Of a stretch of 64,000 bases of DNA, positions 55,303 to 64,000 are shown piece by piece (position 1 is the first letter of the stretch; the number at the start of each line of letters is the position of its first letter). Source of the stretch: Maricaulis parjimensis. GTDB taxonomy: Bacteria; Pseudomonadota; Alphaproteobacteria; Caulobacterales; Maricaulaceae. The stretch lies in contig NZ_JADOTT010000003.1 of assembly GCF_016817355.1 (NCBI RefSeq), forward strand, positions 225,001 through 289,000, read 5' to 3'. The notes beneath the pieces are model-generated. The model saw nothing but the letters and a program-made list of their open reading frames with translations. It had not been told where the DNA came from and ran no database searches. The position numbers were made by a program, and so were the translations under genes.

Positions 55303-55524
55303 ATGAGCGATGCGGAAAACACATCCGGACCGGCTGCGCGCAAGCGGGCCGCCAAGCCCGAGCCGGGCTCGAAGGAAGAACGCCTGGCCGAGGCCCTGCG
55401 CGCCAATCTTCGCCGCCGCAAGGCCGCGGCGAAGAAACCGGCTTCGGCGAAAACGCCTGATGCAGAAGGCAATGACAGTGCGCCTGCACAAACCGCCTCA
55501 GAAAAACCCGCGAAATCGTCATAA
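55303..55524 (+). CDS. Small basic protein upstream of murA
   Basis: 73 aa. Lys/Ala/Arg-rich with the pattern KEERLAEALRANLRRRKAAA, seen in small conserved alphaproteobacterial proteins; disordered tails either side. GGACG lies 8-9 nt before ATG. It is 63 nt ahead of murA in the same direction. Role unknown; the basic helix could bind RNA or DNA. Confidence 0.7.
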   Translation: MSDAENTSGPAARKRAAKPEPGSKEERLAEALRANLRRRKAAAKKPASAKTPDAEGNDSAPAQTASEKPAKSS

Positions 55525-55587
55525 TGCCGCCGAGTTCCACCGTCTCGATAGCGCGCATCGAAACGGACAATCGGTAAGGGAGTGAGC

Positions 55588-56853
55588 ATGGACCGTATCG
55601 TCATCCAGGGCGGCACGCGGCTGGAAGGCCGTATCCCGATCAGCGGTGCCAAGAATTCGGCCCTGAAACTCATGGCCGCGGCCCTGCTGACCGATGAGCC
55701 GGTCACGCTGACCAACATGCCGCGCCTCGCCGATTCGCGTTTCATGGGGCATTTGATGGCCAGTCTCGGCGTCACCGTCGAGGAAGCGCCCAATGCCTGC
55801 CTCAACCTGCACGCGGCCAAATTCACCGACACCTATGCGTCCTACGATCTCGTGCGGAAGATGCGGGCCACGTTCAACGTGCTCGGTCCGCTGATCGCGC
55901 GTGAAGGCAAGGCCAAGGTCTCCCTGCCGGGCGGCTGCGCCATCGGCGCGCGTCCGGTGGATCTCCACCTCAAGGCGCTCGAAGCGCTGGGGGCCAGGAT
56001 CGAACTCTCTGAAGGCTATGTCGAAGCCAGTGCGCCCAAGGGCGGTCTGGTCGGAGCAGAGATTGATCTGCCCTTCGCATCTGTCGGTGCCACCGAACAC
56101 GCCATGCTCGCCGCCTCCCTGGCGCGCGGGGAGACCGTGATCGAGAATGCCGCCCGCGAACCGGAAATCGGTGATTTGGCCGATTGCCTGACCGCCATGG
56201 GCGCGCTCGTGGAAGGGGCGGGGACCAGCTCGATCCGTATCCAGGGTCGTGAGAAACTCAACGGCATCACCCACCGTGTGGTGGGTGACCGGATCGAGAC
56301 TGCCACCTATGCCCTTGCCGTGGCCGCAGCCGGCGGCGACGCGGTTCTGGACGGCGCGGTCCATGCCCACAACAAGGCGCTCTGGTCGGCCATGAGCAAG
56401 GCCGGTGTCACGGTGGAAGCGGTCGAGAATGGCGTCCGCATTGCCCGCAATGGCAGCCGACTGGACAGTGTCGATATCGAGACCCAGCCCTATCCGGGCT
56501 TCCCGACCGACGCGCAGGCCCAATTCATGGCATTGATGACGCTGGCCTCCGGTACGTCCGTGATCCGCGAGACGATTTTCGAGAACCGTTTCATGCATGC
56601 CCCGGAACTCGCCCGCCTCGGTGCCGACATCACCGTGCACGGCAATGAGGCCGTAGTGCGCGGTGTGAAGACGCTGAAGGGCGCGCCGGTCATGGCGACC
56701 GATCTGCGTGCGTCAGTAAGTCTCGTCATCGCAGGGCTTGCGGCGGAAGGGGAAACCGTGGTCAACCGGGTCTACCATCTTGATCGCGGTTTCGAGCGCC
56801 TGGAAGCCAAGCTGACCGGGTGCGGCGCCCGCATCGAGCGTCAGGCCGAATAG
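55588..56853 (+). CDS. murA: UDP-N-acetylglucosamine 1-carboxyvinyltransferase
   Basis: 421 aa from ATG at 55588 (AAGGGAG 7 nt upstream; GTG at 55582 is less likely). Transfers enolpyruvate from PEP to UDP-GlcNAc, the first committed peptidoglycan step. Motifs: [12 protein letters not shown] at the start, [24 protein letters not shown] with the fosfomycin-binding Cys in [22 protein letters not shown] and ENRFMH. Normal length. Heads a long housekeeping run. Confidence 0.97.
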   Translation: MDRIVIQGGTRLEGRIPISGAKNSALKLMAAALLTDEPVTLTNMPRLADSRFMGHLMASLGVTVEEAPNACLNLHAAKFTDTYASYDLVRKMRATFNVLGPLIAREGKAKVSLPGGCAIGARPVDLHLKALEALGARIELSEGYVEASAPKGGLVGAEIDLPFASVGATEHAMLAASLARGETVIENAAREPEIGDLADCLTAMGALVEGAGTSSIRIQGREKLNGITHRVVGDRIETATYALAVAAAGGDAVLDGAVHAHNKALWSAMSKAGVTVEAVENGVRIARNGSRLDSVDIETQPYPGFPTDAQAQFMALMTLASGTSVIRETIFENRFMHAPELARLGADITVHGNEAVVRGVKTLKGAPVMATDLRASVSLVIAGLAAEGETVVNRVYHLDRGFERLEAKLTGCGARIERQAE

Positions 56854-56881
56854 GCCGCCCAACAGCAGGAGCGCCCCGCGC

Positions 56882-57340
56882 GTGAGCCGAGACCCGAAAC
56901 CGCTTCGCCTCGTTGCCTTCGACCAGCAGGATCTGGAGCCGATTTCGGCGGCCCTGCAGGACGCCGTCGCGCTGCTGGGTGATTTCGAGTTCGACCGCCG
57001 CAACAAGCGTTTCACCATCGCCTTCAACCGCTTCCAGTGGGAGGCCGGGCGCCGCAACCGCCGTGTTCGCGCCGGCTTGCAGCTGGGCGGGGTGCTCGGC
57101 GCGCGCAGCCGCAATATCCGCCAGGGCGCGGAAGATGCCGTCGTCAATCTCCTCGCCGTGCGCTTTGAGGTCGGCGAAGAGCCGGCCGGACAGGTCGTGC
57201 TGGTATTTTCCGGTGGCGGAGAGCTCCGGCTTGATGTGGAATGCCTGGATGTGGTGATGGTCGATCTGAGCGGCAGCTGGCGCGCTTCGGGACGACCGGA
57301 ACATGCCGATGCACAAGCCGAGCAGGGCAAGGGATCATGA
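56882..57340 (+). CDS. DUF2948 family protein
   Basis: 152 aa from GTG at 56882. Conserved pattern LRLVAFDQQDLEPISAALQDA, then FEFDRRNKRFTIAFNRFQWE and NLLAVRFE. Alphaproteobacteria keep it next to murA; biochemical function unknown. Its stop overlaps the next start (ATGA, 57337-57340). Confidence 0.88.
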   Translation: MSRDPKPLRLVAFDQQDLEPISAALQDAVALLGDFEFDRRNKRFTIAFNRFQWEAGRRNRRVRAGLQLGGVLGARSRNIRQGAEDAVVNLLAVRFEVGEEPAGQVVLVFSGGGELRLDVECLDVVMVDLSGSWRASGRPEHADAQAEQGKGS

Positions 57341-57819
57341 GTGAACCGAAAGACCGGATCGTCAGGATCGATCTCGATGCGGCCAGCATGGGCCCCGGCG
57401 ACGTCAATGCCGACCATGAGCGGCGCGTGGCGATCGCCGATCTGCTGGAATCCAACCAGTTCCGGCCGTCCGGCGACGCGGAAGGGCCCTTCGCCCTGCG
57501 CCTGGCGATCGAGGATGACCGCCTCGTCTTCGATGTCCGGCTGGAAGATGACACGCCCGTGCGCGCCTTCGTCTTCGCGCTGGGCCCGCTGCGCCGGATC
57601 ATCAAGGATTATTTCCTGATCTGCGAAAGCTATTACGAGGCCGTGCGCGATGCCCCGCTCGCCCAGATCGAGGCGATCGATATGGGCCGCCGCGGCGTGC
57701 ACAATGAAGGCTCCACGCTTCTGCGCGAACGCCTGGAAGGCAAGATCGAGGTGGATTTCGACACGGCGCGCCGTCTCTTCACCCTGATCTGCGCCCTGCA
57801 TCGGAGGGCCGCCGCATGA
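57337..57819 (+). CDS. UPF0262 family protein
   Basis: 160 aa. Family pattern: IVRIDLDAASM, ERRVAIADLLESNQF, RIIKDYFLICESYYEAVR, GRRGVHNEGS, KIEVDFDTARRLFTLICALH. Restricted to alphaproteobacteria; function unknown. GGGCAAGGGATC precedes ATG. Overlaps both neighbours by 4 nt, so translation is coupled through the block. Confidence 0.92.
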   Translation: MSEPKDRIVRIDLDAASMGPGDVNADHERRVAIADLLESNQFRPSGDAEGPFALRLAIEDDRLVFDVRLEDDTPVRAFVFALGPLRRIIKDYFLICESYYEAVRDAPLAQIEAIDMGRRGVHNEGSTLLRERLEGKIEVDFDTARRLFTLICALHRRAAA

Positions 57820-58247
57820 GTGTGCCCACTGTCCTCTTCGTCTGCGGCCGCAATGCCATCCGCTCACCCATGGGCGCCGCGCTCTGGGACCAGCGCTATG
57901 GCGAGGGCATGGCCCGCTCCTGCGGTGTCATCCCGGCCGCCTTCGTCGATCCCTTCATGGTCTCGGTCATGCTGGAAAAGGGTGTCGATCTGGAGGATTT
58001 CTCCCCGATCGCGCTCAATGGTGTCGGTGAGCCCGCGGCCGAGCTGGTCGTCTCCCTGTCGACAGCGGCAGACCGTACCGCGCGGGACTATGCAGCGCGC
58101 ACCGGAGCGGAGTTCCAGGCCTGGCCGATTCCCGATCCCAGCGAGACCGGCGGCAATCGCGACATGCGGATTGCGGCCTATCGCGAGACCCGTGATGCCA
58201 TCGCTGCGCGCATCGCCCAATGGGATGCCAGCGCAAAAAGCGCCTGA
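57816..58247 (+). CDS. Low-molecular-weight protein-tyrosine phosphatase-like protein
   Basis: 143 aa. P-loop [10 protein letters not shown] (C10 and R16) and the acid motif [10 protein letters not shown] fit the LMW phosphatase/arsenate-reductase fold. Dephosphorylation of a protein or small phosphate is expected; target unknown. Overlaps the UPF0262 gene by 4 nt. Confidence 0.9.
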   Translation: MSVPTVLFVCGRNAIRSPMGAALWDQRYGEGMARSCGVIPAAFVDPFMVSVMLEKGVDLEDFSPIALNGVGEPAAELVVSLSTAADRTARDYAARTGAEFQAWPIPDPSETGGNRDMRIAAYRETRDAIAARIAQWDASAKSA

Positions 58248-58365
58248 AGCCTCGACTTTTGCCTGCCAGAGGGACTATATAGCGCGCTCCGGCCCGCCGG
58301 GTGACTGGCGAGTCGGCGCTGCTATCCATGAATTTCATGCCTTTAGAAGGCAAATGAGGAGCCGC

Positions 58366-58584
58366 ATGGCGAAAGAAGAGTTGTTGGAGTTCCCGGGCGA
58401 AGTCACTGAACTTCTTCCCAACGCGACCTTCCGGGTCAAGCTCGAGAACGACCACGAGATCATTGCCCACACCGCGGGCAAGATGCGCAAGAACCGTATC
58501 CGCGTTCTGGCCGGCGACAAGGTTCTTGTCGAAATGACGCCCTATGATCTGACCAAGGGCCGGATCACTTATCGCTTCAAGTAA
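58366..58584 (+). CDS. infA: Translation initiation factor IF-1
   Basis: 72 aa, exact family length. [20 protein letters not shown], then an S1/OB fold with [19 protein letters not shown] and [17 protein letters not shown] lies 6 nt before ATG. Binds the ribosomal A site during initiation. Confidence 0.98.
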   Translation: MAKEELLEFPGEVTELLPNATFRVKLENDHEIIAHTAGKMRKNRIRVLAGDKVLVEMTPYDLTKGRITYRFK

Positions 58585-58603
58585 GCCCGGTGCGGGACGT
58601 GCG

Positions 58604-59233
58604 ATGACGCATGCCGACACGGCCATCCAGCGTCCACGCCTGATCCTGGCTTCCGCCTCGCCCCGCCGCTTCGATTTGCTGAGCGGGGCCGGGCTGACAC
58701 CTGACGCGGTCGAACCCACCCATATCGACGAGTTCGAGATCCCCGGCGAGCTGCCCGGACCGCTGGCCCTGCGCCTGGCGCAGGAAAAGTGTGCCGCGCA
58801 TCCGGGGGCAGGCGATGCCTATATTCTGGCGGCCGATACGGTGGTCGGGGTTGGTCGCCGCATCCTGCCCAAGACGCTGGAAGCGGATGAGGCGCGCGCC
58901 TGTCTCAAACTCATGTCCGGCCGCAATCACCGCGTCTTCACCGGTATTGCTGCCCGCGCACCCGATGGCCGCATGGCCGCACGCGTGGTCGAGACACGGG
59001 TCAAGATGAAGCCGCTCTCGCATGACGAGATCGAGGCCTATATCGCCTCGGGCGAATGGCACGGGAAGGCCGGCGGCTATGCCATCCAGGGCCGGGCCGG
59101 CTGTTTCATCGTCAATCTGATCGGTTCCTTCACCGGCGTGGTCGGCCTGCCGCTTTATGAAACAGCCAATCTGCTCGCCGGGCTGGGCTATCCTGTCACG
59201 GACCGCATCGCCACACTGGAGCCAGGCGCATGA
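58604..59233 (+). CDS. maf: Maf-like nucleoside triphosphate pyrophosphatase
   Basis: 209 aa. LILASASPRRFDLLSGAGL signature at the start, acidic AADTVVG, GRNHRVFTGIA and GKAGGYAIQG. Hydrolyses non-canonical or excess nucleotides. Overlaps the following RNase gene by 4 nt. Confidence 0.95.
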   Translation: MTHADTAIQRPRLILASASPRRFDLLSGAGLTPDAVEPTHIDEFEIPGELPGPLALRLAQEKCAAHPGAGDAYILAADTVVGVGRRILPKTLEADEARACLKLMSGRNHRVFTGIAARAPDGRMAARVVETRVKMKPLSHDEIEAYIASGEWHGKAGGYAIQGRAGCFIVNLIGSFTGVVGLPLYETANLLAGLGYPVTDRIATLEPGA

Positions 59234-60303
59234 ACCGCCAGATCCTGATCGAAGAGAATATCGGCGAGACCCGCGCTGCCGTGGTCGAGAATGGCCGCAT
59301 TGTCGAGCTGCACCAGGAACGCTGGAGCGAGGCCGGGCAGACCGCCATCGAGGGCGAGATCTATCGTGGCCGCGTGCGCCGGGTCGAACCCGCGCTCAAT
59401 GCCGCCTTCGTTGATCTGGGTGTCGGGCAGGAGGGCTTCCTGCCCTTCGGCAAGTCCGGCCGTCCGCGCGGGCTGCATGAAGGCGCCGCCATCGGTGTCC
59501 GTGTCACGCGCGAAGCTTATGCCGAAAAGGGCCCCAATCTCGCTTTGGTCGAGGTGGAAGAGGGCGATGCCCCGGAATGCCTGGAACCCGCCCCCATCCT
59601 GGCCCAGCGCCTGGTGAAGGCTTTTGGCGAGGCCGAAGCGCTCTGGGCCGACGAATCCCCCTTCGACCTGGAAGCCGAGTTCGAGGATGCCCTCGATCCG
59701 CGCGCACCCATCCCGGGCGGTGGTTCGCTCTGGATCGAGACCACGCGTGCCATGACGACGATCGATGTCGATGCGGATGGCCGCAAGGGGCAGGGCAATG
59801 CCGCCCAACTGGCCTCCCAGCTCAATGTCTCCGCTGCCAAGGAGTCCGCCCGCCAGGTTCGCCTGCGCGGTCTGGGCGGGATCATCGCCATCGACTTCGT
59901 CCACATGCGCGGCGTGCCGGATCGCAAGGCGGTGGAACAGGCCATGCGCGGTGCCTTCAAGCGCGACCGCGCCAAGGTGGATGTCGCCCCGCTTTCGCAA
60001 TTCTGTGTCGGCGAGCTGGCCCGCCAGCGCCGCGGCCGTGCCTTGTCGGAAATCCTGCGGGATGACACGGGTGCCCTGTCCGTGGAAACCTGTGCCCTCA
60101 AAGCCCTGCGCCGCCTGCAGGCCGAAGCCATGTCTAATCGCGGCCGCCGTCAGCTGCTGGAGGTTGGTCCCGAGGTTTTTGCCTGGCTGGACGCTGACAC
60201 AATCGGCTGGAAATCAGCCCTGACCGACCGGATCGGCCCGCGCTTCGACTTGCGCGAAAACGCCGATCTCGCCCGCGATAAAGAGCGTGTCGCCCGCGCC
60301 TGA
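59230..60303 (+). CDS. Short ribonuclease E/G family protein
   Basis: 357 aa, far shorter than RNase E (about 900) or RNase G (about 490). S1-like N-domain (IYRGRVRRVEPALNAAFVDLG, QEGFLPF) and catalytic-type core (ITTIDVDADG-like TTRAMTTIDVD, GGIIAIDFVHM, DRAKVDVAPLS). The 5'-sensor part and the Zn-link/RNase H part appear reduced. Conserved in this position after maf in alphaproteobacteria. RNA processing role inferred. Confidence 0.9.
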   Translation: MNRQILIEENIGETRAAVVENGRIVELHQERWSEAGQTAIEGEIYRGRVRRVEPALNAAFVDLGVGQEGFLPFGKSGRPRGLHEGAAIGVRVTREAYAEKGPNLALVEVEEGDAPECLEPAPILAQRLVKAFGEAEALWADESPFDLEAEFEDALDPRAPIPGGGSLWIETTRAMTTIDVDADGRKGQGNAAQLASQLNVSAAKESARQVRLRGLGGIIAIDFVHMRGVPDRKAVEQAMRGAFKRDRAKVDVAPLSQFCVGELARQRRGRALSEILRDDTGALSVETCALKALRRLQAEAMSNRGRRQLLEVGPEVFAWLDADTIGWKSALTDRIGPRFDLRENADLARDKERVARA

Positions 60304-60322
60304 TGCTCAAGGGGAAACCCGC

Positions 60323-60493
60323 ATGATGAAATGCCCGATCTGCCGCCAGCCGGCCCATCCCGACTTCAAGCCCTTCTGCTCGAAACGCTGCGCCGATCTC
60401 GACCTGGGCAAATGGATGAATGACAGCTACGCCATCCCCGGCGAACCGGCCGATGTCGCCGAAGACAACCCGCCGACGGAAGAAGATCAGTAA
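60323..60493 (+). CDS. yacG: DNA gyrase inhibitor YacG
   Basis: 56 aa. Zinc-ribbon C-P-I-C then C-S-K-R-C (MKCPICRQPAHP; FKPFCSKRCADLDLGKW), as in YacG, which binds GyrB and blocks DNA binding. AAGGGG precedes ATG at 60323. Follows the RNase gene by 19 nt. Confidence 0.93.
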   Translation: MMKCPICRQPAHPDFKPFCSKRCADLDLGKWMNDSYAIPGEPADVAEDNPPTEEDQ

Positions 60494-60533
60494 TCGCACC
60501 TGCATCCGATGCAGTTTTGCGCTGAAACGGGCG

Positions 60534-60562
60534 TGGACAGGGCCGGAAAGCCCGCTTATAAA
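60534..60562 (+). promoter_or_regulatory. Promoter of tRNA-Phe
   Basis: TGGACA (60534-60539) and TATAAA (60557-60562) with a 17-nt spacer, about 34 nt before the mature tRNA start. Confidence 0.65.
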
Positions 60563-60602
60563 CCGCGCTCTCGACAGCGGCCCAGCCGCCTGTCCGCCCG
60601 GC

Positions 60603-60678
60603 GCCCGGGTAGCTCAGTTGGTAGAGCAGCGGATTGAAAATCCGCGTGTCGGTGGTTCGAATCCGCCCCCGGGCACCA
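60603..60678 (+). tRNA. tRNA-Phe (GAA)
   Basis: Acceptor GCCCGGG with CCCGGGC, D-arm TAGCTCAGTTGGTAGAGC, anticodon loop TTGAAAA with GAA, T-loop TTCGAAT. Discriminator A and an encoded CCA. 76 nt. Confidence 0.97.
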
Positions 60679-60689
60679 TTTTTCTTCCG

Positions 60690-60713
60690 ACCCGCCGCGA
60701 GGCGGGTTTTTTC
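60690..60713 (+). terminator. Terminator after tRNA-Phe
   Basis: ACCCGCC-GCGA-GGCGGGT stem followed by TTTTTC, 12 nt past the tRNA. Confidence 0.88.
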
Positions 60714-60734
60714 TTGGCCGGATGGACGAAAAAC

Positions 60735-60766
60735 CAAAAACGCCCGGCCGATTGGCCGGGCGTTTT
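60735..60766. terminator. Bidirectional terminator
   Basis: AAAACGCCCGGCC-GATT-GGCCGGGCGTTTT, with A and T tracts on both sides, so usable on both strands. It lies 22 nt from the end of the minus-strand oxidoreductase gene. Confidence 0.85.
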
Positions 60767-60787
60767 CGTTTGAGCTGACTGAAAACG

Positions 60788-61888
60788 TCAGACCAGTTCT
60801 TTCAGCGTTTCCGCGTTGAAATCGGTCAGTTCGTCAAAGCGGCCATCGCGGACCTTGCTGGCCCATTCCGGATCATTGATCAGGGCGCGGCCGACGGCGA
60901 CGAGGTCGAATTCGTCGTTTTCCAGGCGCTCGATCAGACCGTCTAGCGAGGACATTTCCGAATTCTCGCCCATGAAGGAGCCGAGGAAGTCCGAATTGAG
61001 GCCGACAGAGCCCACCGTGATGGTCGGCTTGCCGATCAGCTTCTTGGTCCAGCCGGCCAGGTTCAGATCGGAGCCTTCGAATTCCGGGATCCAGAAACGG
61101 CGGGTGGAGCAGTGGAAAATGTCCACGCCGGCATCGGACAGCGGACCCAGGAATGCGGCCAGTTCGTCCGGCGTTTCGGCCAGGCGGGCCGTGTAGTCCT
61201 GCTGTTTCCACTGCGAGAAGCGCAGGATGAGCGGCAGGTCGGCGGGGATGTTCTCGCGGACGGCTTTGACGATGTCCTGCACGATCGTGGTGCGTTCCAC
61301 CAGACCACCGCCATAGCGGTCATCGCGCTGGTTCATGCCCTCCCAGAAGAACTGGTCGAGCAGATAGCCATGGGCGCCGTGCAGTTCGATGGCGTCAAAG
61401 CCGATCTCGGCAGCCGATTTGGCAGCCTTGGCAAAGGCATCGATCGTGTCGGCAATGTCCTCGGCGCTCATCGGTTCGCCGATTTTCTTGCCGCCGGGAA
61501 GGATGCCGGACGGGCTGTCCGAAGTCGCTTCCGGGTGCGGACCCGTGCCCGGACGGCGGGCGAGGCCGACATGCCAAAGCTGGGGTGCGATCTTGCCGCC
61601 CGCCTTGTGGACGGTGTCGACCACATGTTTCCAGCCGGCCAGAGAATCCGGGTTATGAAAGTTCGGTATGGCCGGGTCGAAGCTGGCGCCGGGGCGGTCG
61701 ACCGTCGTGCCTTCCGTGATGATCAGTCCCACGGCGTTTTCCGCGCGGCGGCGGTAATAATCGGCAACCGGCTGGCCGGGAATGCCGTCCGGGGATTTCG
61801 ACCGCGTCATCGGGGCCATGACAATGCGGTTATCCAGCTCCAGTGATCCCAGGGACCAGGGGCGGAAGAGGGCGGACGTGTCGGTCAT
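60788..61888 (-). CDS. Old Yellow Enzyme-type NADH:flavin oxidoreductase
   Basis: 366 aa from ATG at 61888 with GAGGAG upstream; the longer frame to 62059 runs into the divergent promoter region. FMN barrel with NRIVMAPMTRSKS, GLIITEGTTV, the ELHGAHGYLLDQFF motif and GGLVERT. Reduces activated C=C bonds with NAD(P)H. Divergent from the monooxygenase gene at 62079; the 190 nt between should hold both promoters. Confidence 0.93.
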   Translation of the reverse strand: MTDTSALFRPWSLGSLELDNRIVMAPMTRSKSPDGIPGQPVADYYRRRAENAVGLIITEGTTVDRPGASFDPAIPNFHNPDSLAGWKHVVDTVHKAGGKIAPQLWHVGLARRPGTGPHPEATSDSPSGILPGGKKIGEPMSAEDIADTIDAFAKAAKSAAEIGFDAIELHGAHGYLLDQFFWEGMNQRDDRYGGGLVERTTIVQDIVKAVRENIPADLPLILRFSQWKQQDYTARLAETPDELAAFLGPLSDAGVDIFHCSTRRFWIPEFEGSDLNLAGWTKKLIGKPTITVGSVGLNSDFLGSFMGENSEMSSLDGLIERLENDEFDLVAVGRALINDPEWASKVRDGRFDELTDFNAETLKELV

Positions 61889-62078
61889 GCGTTTTTCTCC
61901 TCGACCAATTCGTGGCGCATCAGTTAGGCGGTGGATCATCAATGTCCAGAGGTGCGCTTGTATTTCGAATATTCGGAATCTTTCGCATTCGTCCAGACCC
62001 GGCTGGAAAGTGGCGCTTGCGCAAAGTCCGCGAACAGTGTTCACTTTTCCCAATAACAAAGCCTATTGGGGAGATCGG

Positions 62079-63578
62079 ATGACCGACCAGGATCTGGATG
62101 TTGTCATCGTGGGGGCCGGCCTTTCGGGCATCGGCGCCGCCTATCATCTGCAGAAACGCTGCCCCGGGCGCAGCTATGCCATCCTGGAATCGCGCGAGGC
62201 GATGGGCGGAACCTGGGATTTGTTCCGCTATCCGGGCATCCGCTCGGACAGCGACATGTACACATTCGGCTATAATTTCCGGCCCTGGACGAGCGGCAAG
62301 GTGTTCGCCGATGGTCCGTCCATTCGCGGCTATGTCGAGGACACGGCGCGGGAAGCGGGCATCGATCAGCACATCCGTTTCGGTCATCGCGTGATCTCCG
62401 CCAATTGGGATACCAGCCGCGCCCGCTGGGATGTCGTTGCCGAGCATGAGGGGGAGCGCAAGACCTTCACGGCGCGCTTCGTCATCCTGTGTTCCGGCTA
62501 TTACCGCTATGACAAGGGCTATATGCCGGAATTCGAGGGCATGGAGGATTTCAAGGGTGAGATCATCCATCCCCAGCTCTGGCCGGAGAATACCGATTAT
62601 ACCGGCAAGAAGGTCGTGATCATCGGGTCCGGCGCGACCGCGGTGACCCTGGTCCCGGCGATGGCGGAGAAGGCCGCGCATGTCACCATGCTGCAGCGTT
62701 CGCCCACCTATATCGCCGCGCGTCCCTCGCGTGATGCAATCGCCGATTTCCTGCGCAAGATCCTGCCCTCGCGCATGGCCTACACCCTGTCACGCTTCAA
62801 GAATGTTCTTTTGTCGATCTTCTTCTTCCAGCTGGCCCGGCGCCGCCCGGCCGCGGTGAAGCGCAATGTCATCAAGCTGGTGAAGGACCAGCTGGGTGAG
62901 GGGTTTGATGTCGAGAAACATTTCACGCCCGACTACAATCCCTGGGACCAGCGCTTCTGCCTGGCACCTGACGGGGATTTCTTCGAGGTTCTCAAGGACG
63001 GCTCAGCCTCCGTCGTCACCGATCATATCGAGCGTTTCACCGAGACCGGGATCAAGCTGAAATCCGGTGAGGAGATCGAGGCCGATCTCATCATCCCGGC
63101 CACCGGTCTGGACATGCAGCTGGCCGGCGGGAGTGTGCTCAGCGTCGACGGGCAGACCGCCGATCCGCACGACCTCTTCACCTATCGCGGCATGATGCTG
63201 GGCAATATGCCCAATCTCGCTCTCGCATTCGGCTATACGAACGCCTCCTGGACGCTGAAAGTGGACCTCACCTTCGAGCGCGTCTGCCGCATGCTGAACT
63301 TCATGAAGAAGACCGGCACCGACATCGCCGTCCCGGTCCCGCCGGCAGACCTGGAGCCCGCCCCGCTGCTGGACTTCTCGTCCGGCTATGTCCAGCGGGC
63401 CCTGCCCCACCTGCCGCAACAGGGCAGCTATGCGCCCTGGCGGACCTATCAGAACTATATCCAGGACATGCTGGCCATCCGTTATGGCAAGCTGGAGGAC
63501 GGCTATATGCACTTCCTTCAGGCCGGGGAATGGCATGCGGATATCCCCGGTTCTGCCCATGAAGAGGCTGCTGAATGA
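62079..63578 (+). CDS. Flavin-containing monooxygenase, Baeyer-Villiger type
   Basis: 499 aa from ATG at 62079 behind TTGGGGAG. FAD site VVIVGAGLSGIGAAYHL, GGTWDLFRYPGIRSDSD, the fingerprint FKGEIIHPQLWP, NADPH site VVIIGSGATAVTL, and ATGLDMQ. Inserts oxygen next to a ketone; substrate unknown. Its stop overlaps the next start (ATGA), so it works in one unit with a dehydrogenase, as in alcohol or ketone degradation. Confidence 0.93.
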   Translation: MTDQDLDVVIVGAGLSGIGAAYHLQKRCPGRSYAILESREAMGGTWDLFRYPGIRSDSDMYTFGYNFRPWTSGKVFADGPSIRGYVEDTAREAGIDQHIRFGHRVISANWDTSRARWDVVAEHEGERKTFTARFVILCSGYYRYDKGYMPEFEGMEDFKGEIIHPQLWPENTDYTGKKVVIIGSGATAVTLVPAMAEKAAHVTMLQRSPTYIAARPSRDAIADFLRKILPSRMAYTLSRFKNVLLSIFFFQLARRRPAAVKRNVIKLVKDQLGEGFDVEKHFTPDYNPWDQRFCLAPDGDFFEVLKDGSASVVTDHIERFTETGIKLKSGEEIEADLIIPATGLDMQLAGGSVLSVDGQTADPHDLFTYRGMMLGNMPNLALAFGYTNASWTLKVDLTFERVCRMLNFMKKTGTDIAVPVPPADLEPAPLLDFSSGYVQRALPHLPQQGSYAPWRTYQNYIQDMLAIRYGKLEDGYMHFLQAGEWHADIPGSAHEEAAE

Positions 63579-64000
63579 GTGCCTGGTCGCTGGCAGGGGA
63601 ACGCGCCCTGATCACCGGTGCCGCTTCGGGCATCGGTGCCGCCCTGGCCGAGGGGCTCGCCCAGCGTGGCTGCCACCTCATCCTGACAGACATCAATGAG
63701 GCGGGTCTGGAACCGGTCGCTGAAAAAGCGCGGGCGCTCGGAGTCGAGGTCGACACCTACAAGCTGGATGTCGCCGATCCGCAGGCCATTCAGGACCTGT
63801 TCGGCGCGGTTTCATTAAAATACGCGTCCGTTTCGCTGCTCTTCAACAATGCCGGAGTGGCGCTGGGCGGCACATTCGAAGAGGTCAGTCCGGAGAATTT
63901 CGACTGGCTGATGTCGATCAATTTCTTCGGCGTTGTGCGCATGGCGCGGGCTTTCATGCCCTTGCTGAAAGCCGCTAAAAAAGCCCAGATCATCAATGTT
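63575..64000 (+). CDS. Short-chain dehydrogenase/reductase, 5' part (runs off the window)
   Basis: 142 aa seen. NAD(P)-binding ITGAASGIGAALA, acidic LTDIN, LDVAD and LLFNNAGVALGG identify the SDR family; the catalytic Tyr-Lys region lies beyond 64000. It overlaps the monooxygenase by 4 nt and could supply the ketone substrate by oxidising an alcohol. Confidence 0.9.
   Translation, partial: MSAWSLAGERALITGAASGIGAALAEGLAQRGCHLILTDINEAGLEPVAEKARALGVEVDTYKLDVADPQAIQDLFGAVSLKYASVSLLFNNAGVALGGTFEEVSPENFDWLMSINFFGVVRMARAFMPLLKAAKKAQIINV

Noticed and set aside
54766-55570. Open frames across the repeat region and tRNA-Thr
   Set aside because: They read through the tRNA gene and the palindromic repeats; composition and position show they are not proteins.

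Overview
The window looks like chromosomal DNA of a GC-rich, aerobic, heterotrophic alphaproteobacterium, most likely a stalked or marine member of the Caulobacterales/Maricaulales/Hyphomonadales side of the class. This is inferred from several things: the conserved murA-DUF2948-UPF0262-LMW phosphatase-infA-maf-RNase G-yacG block, a CC0125/CC1285-type lipoprotein, a GTA-type DUF2793 protein, a large TonB-dependent receptor, many secreted peptidases, and an initiator tRNA close to an rrn operon. No species can be named from the sequence alone.

Layout. 1-2.5 kb: 3' part of a 23S rRNA gene, a 5S gene and the rrn terminator. 2.6-3.8 kb: a 2OG-Fe(II) oxygenase read against the rrn operon. 3.9-7.75 kb: an initiator tRNA with its own promoter, followed by two AT-richer accessory cassettes. 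One is an AbiL/RloAB-like ATPase plus RloB pair with a tiny convergent gene. The other is an SRA-like/HNH modification-dependent nuclease. The tRNA 3' end (13 nt) recurs after each cassette, and a tRNA-type terminator follows each of the two downstream copies. No integrase is visible. 7.75-15.7 kb: a chaperone-usher pilus operon of the spore-coat-U type with an adjacent two-component system. 16.2-20.5 kb: a thrABC operon preceded by a threonine-rich leader peptide and attenuator; its aspartokinase-homoserine dehydrogenase fusion has no ACT domains. 20.7-26.1 kb: PEP carboxykinase, DUF2891, pirin and an M28 peptidase. 26.3-31.3 kb: a BcsB-like protein, a BcsA-like glycosyltransferase and an outer-membrane-type protein, probably an exopolysaccharide locus. 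31.3-39.8 kb: two GSTs, an unknown membrane-protein pair, a Tat amidase, a nitrilase and an S9 peptidase. 40-46.7 kb: TonB receptor, OmpA/BON-like and HHH membrane proteins, MmcQ/YjbR, a lipoprotein and a Tiki-like secreted protein. 46.7-50.3 kb: methylmalonyl-CoA mutase. 50.4-54.7 kb: DUF2793, prolyl iminopeptidase, serine hydrolase, membrane-tethered winged-helix regulator. 54.7-55.2 kb: non-coding DNA with a two-copy repeat, then tRNA-Thr. 55.3-60.7 kb: the murA-to-yacG housekeeping block and tRNA-Phe. 60.8-64 kb: Old Yellow Enzyme, flavin monooxygenase and a truncated SDR.

Genome style: genes are tightly packed. Same-strand neighbours often overlap by ATGA, and six convergent pairs share a four-base stop overlap (CTAG, once CTAA). 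The most unusual parts are the tRNA-fMet cassette array, the ACT-less ThrA with its leader peptide, and an unassigned two-gene membrane module at 32.5-34.3 kb.
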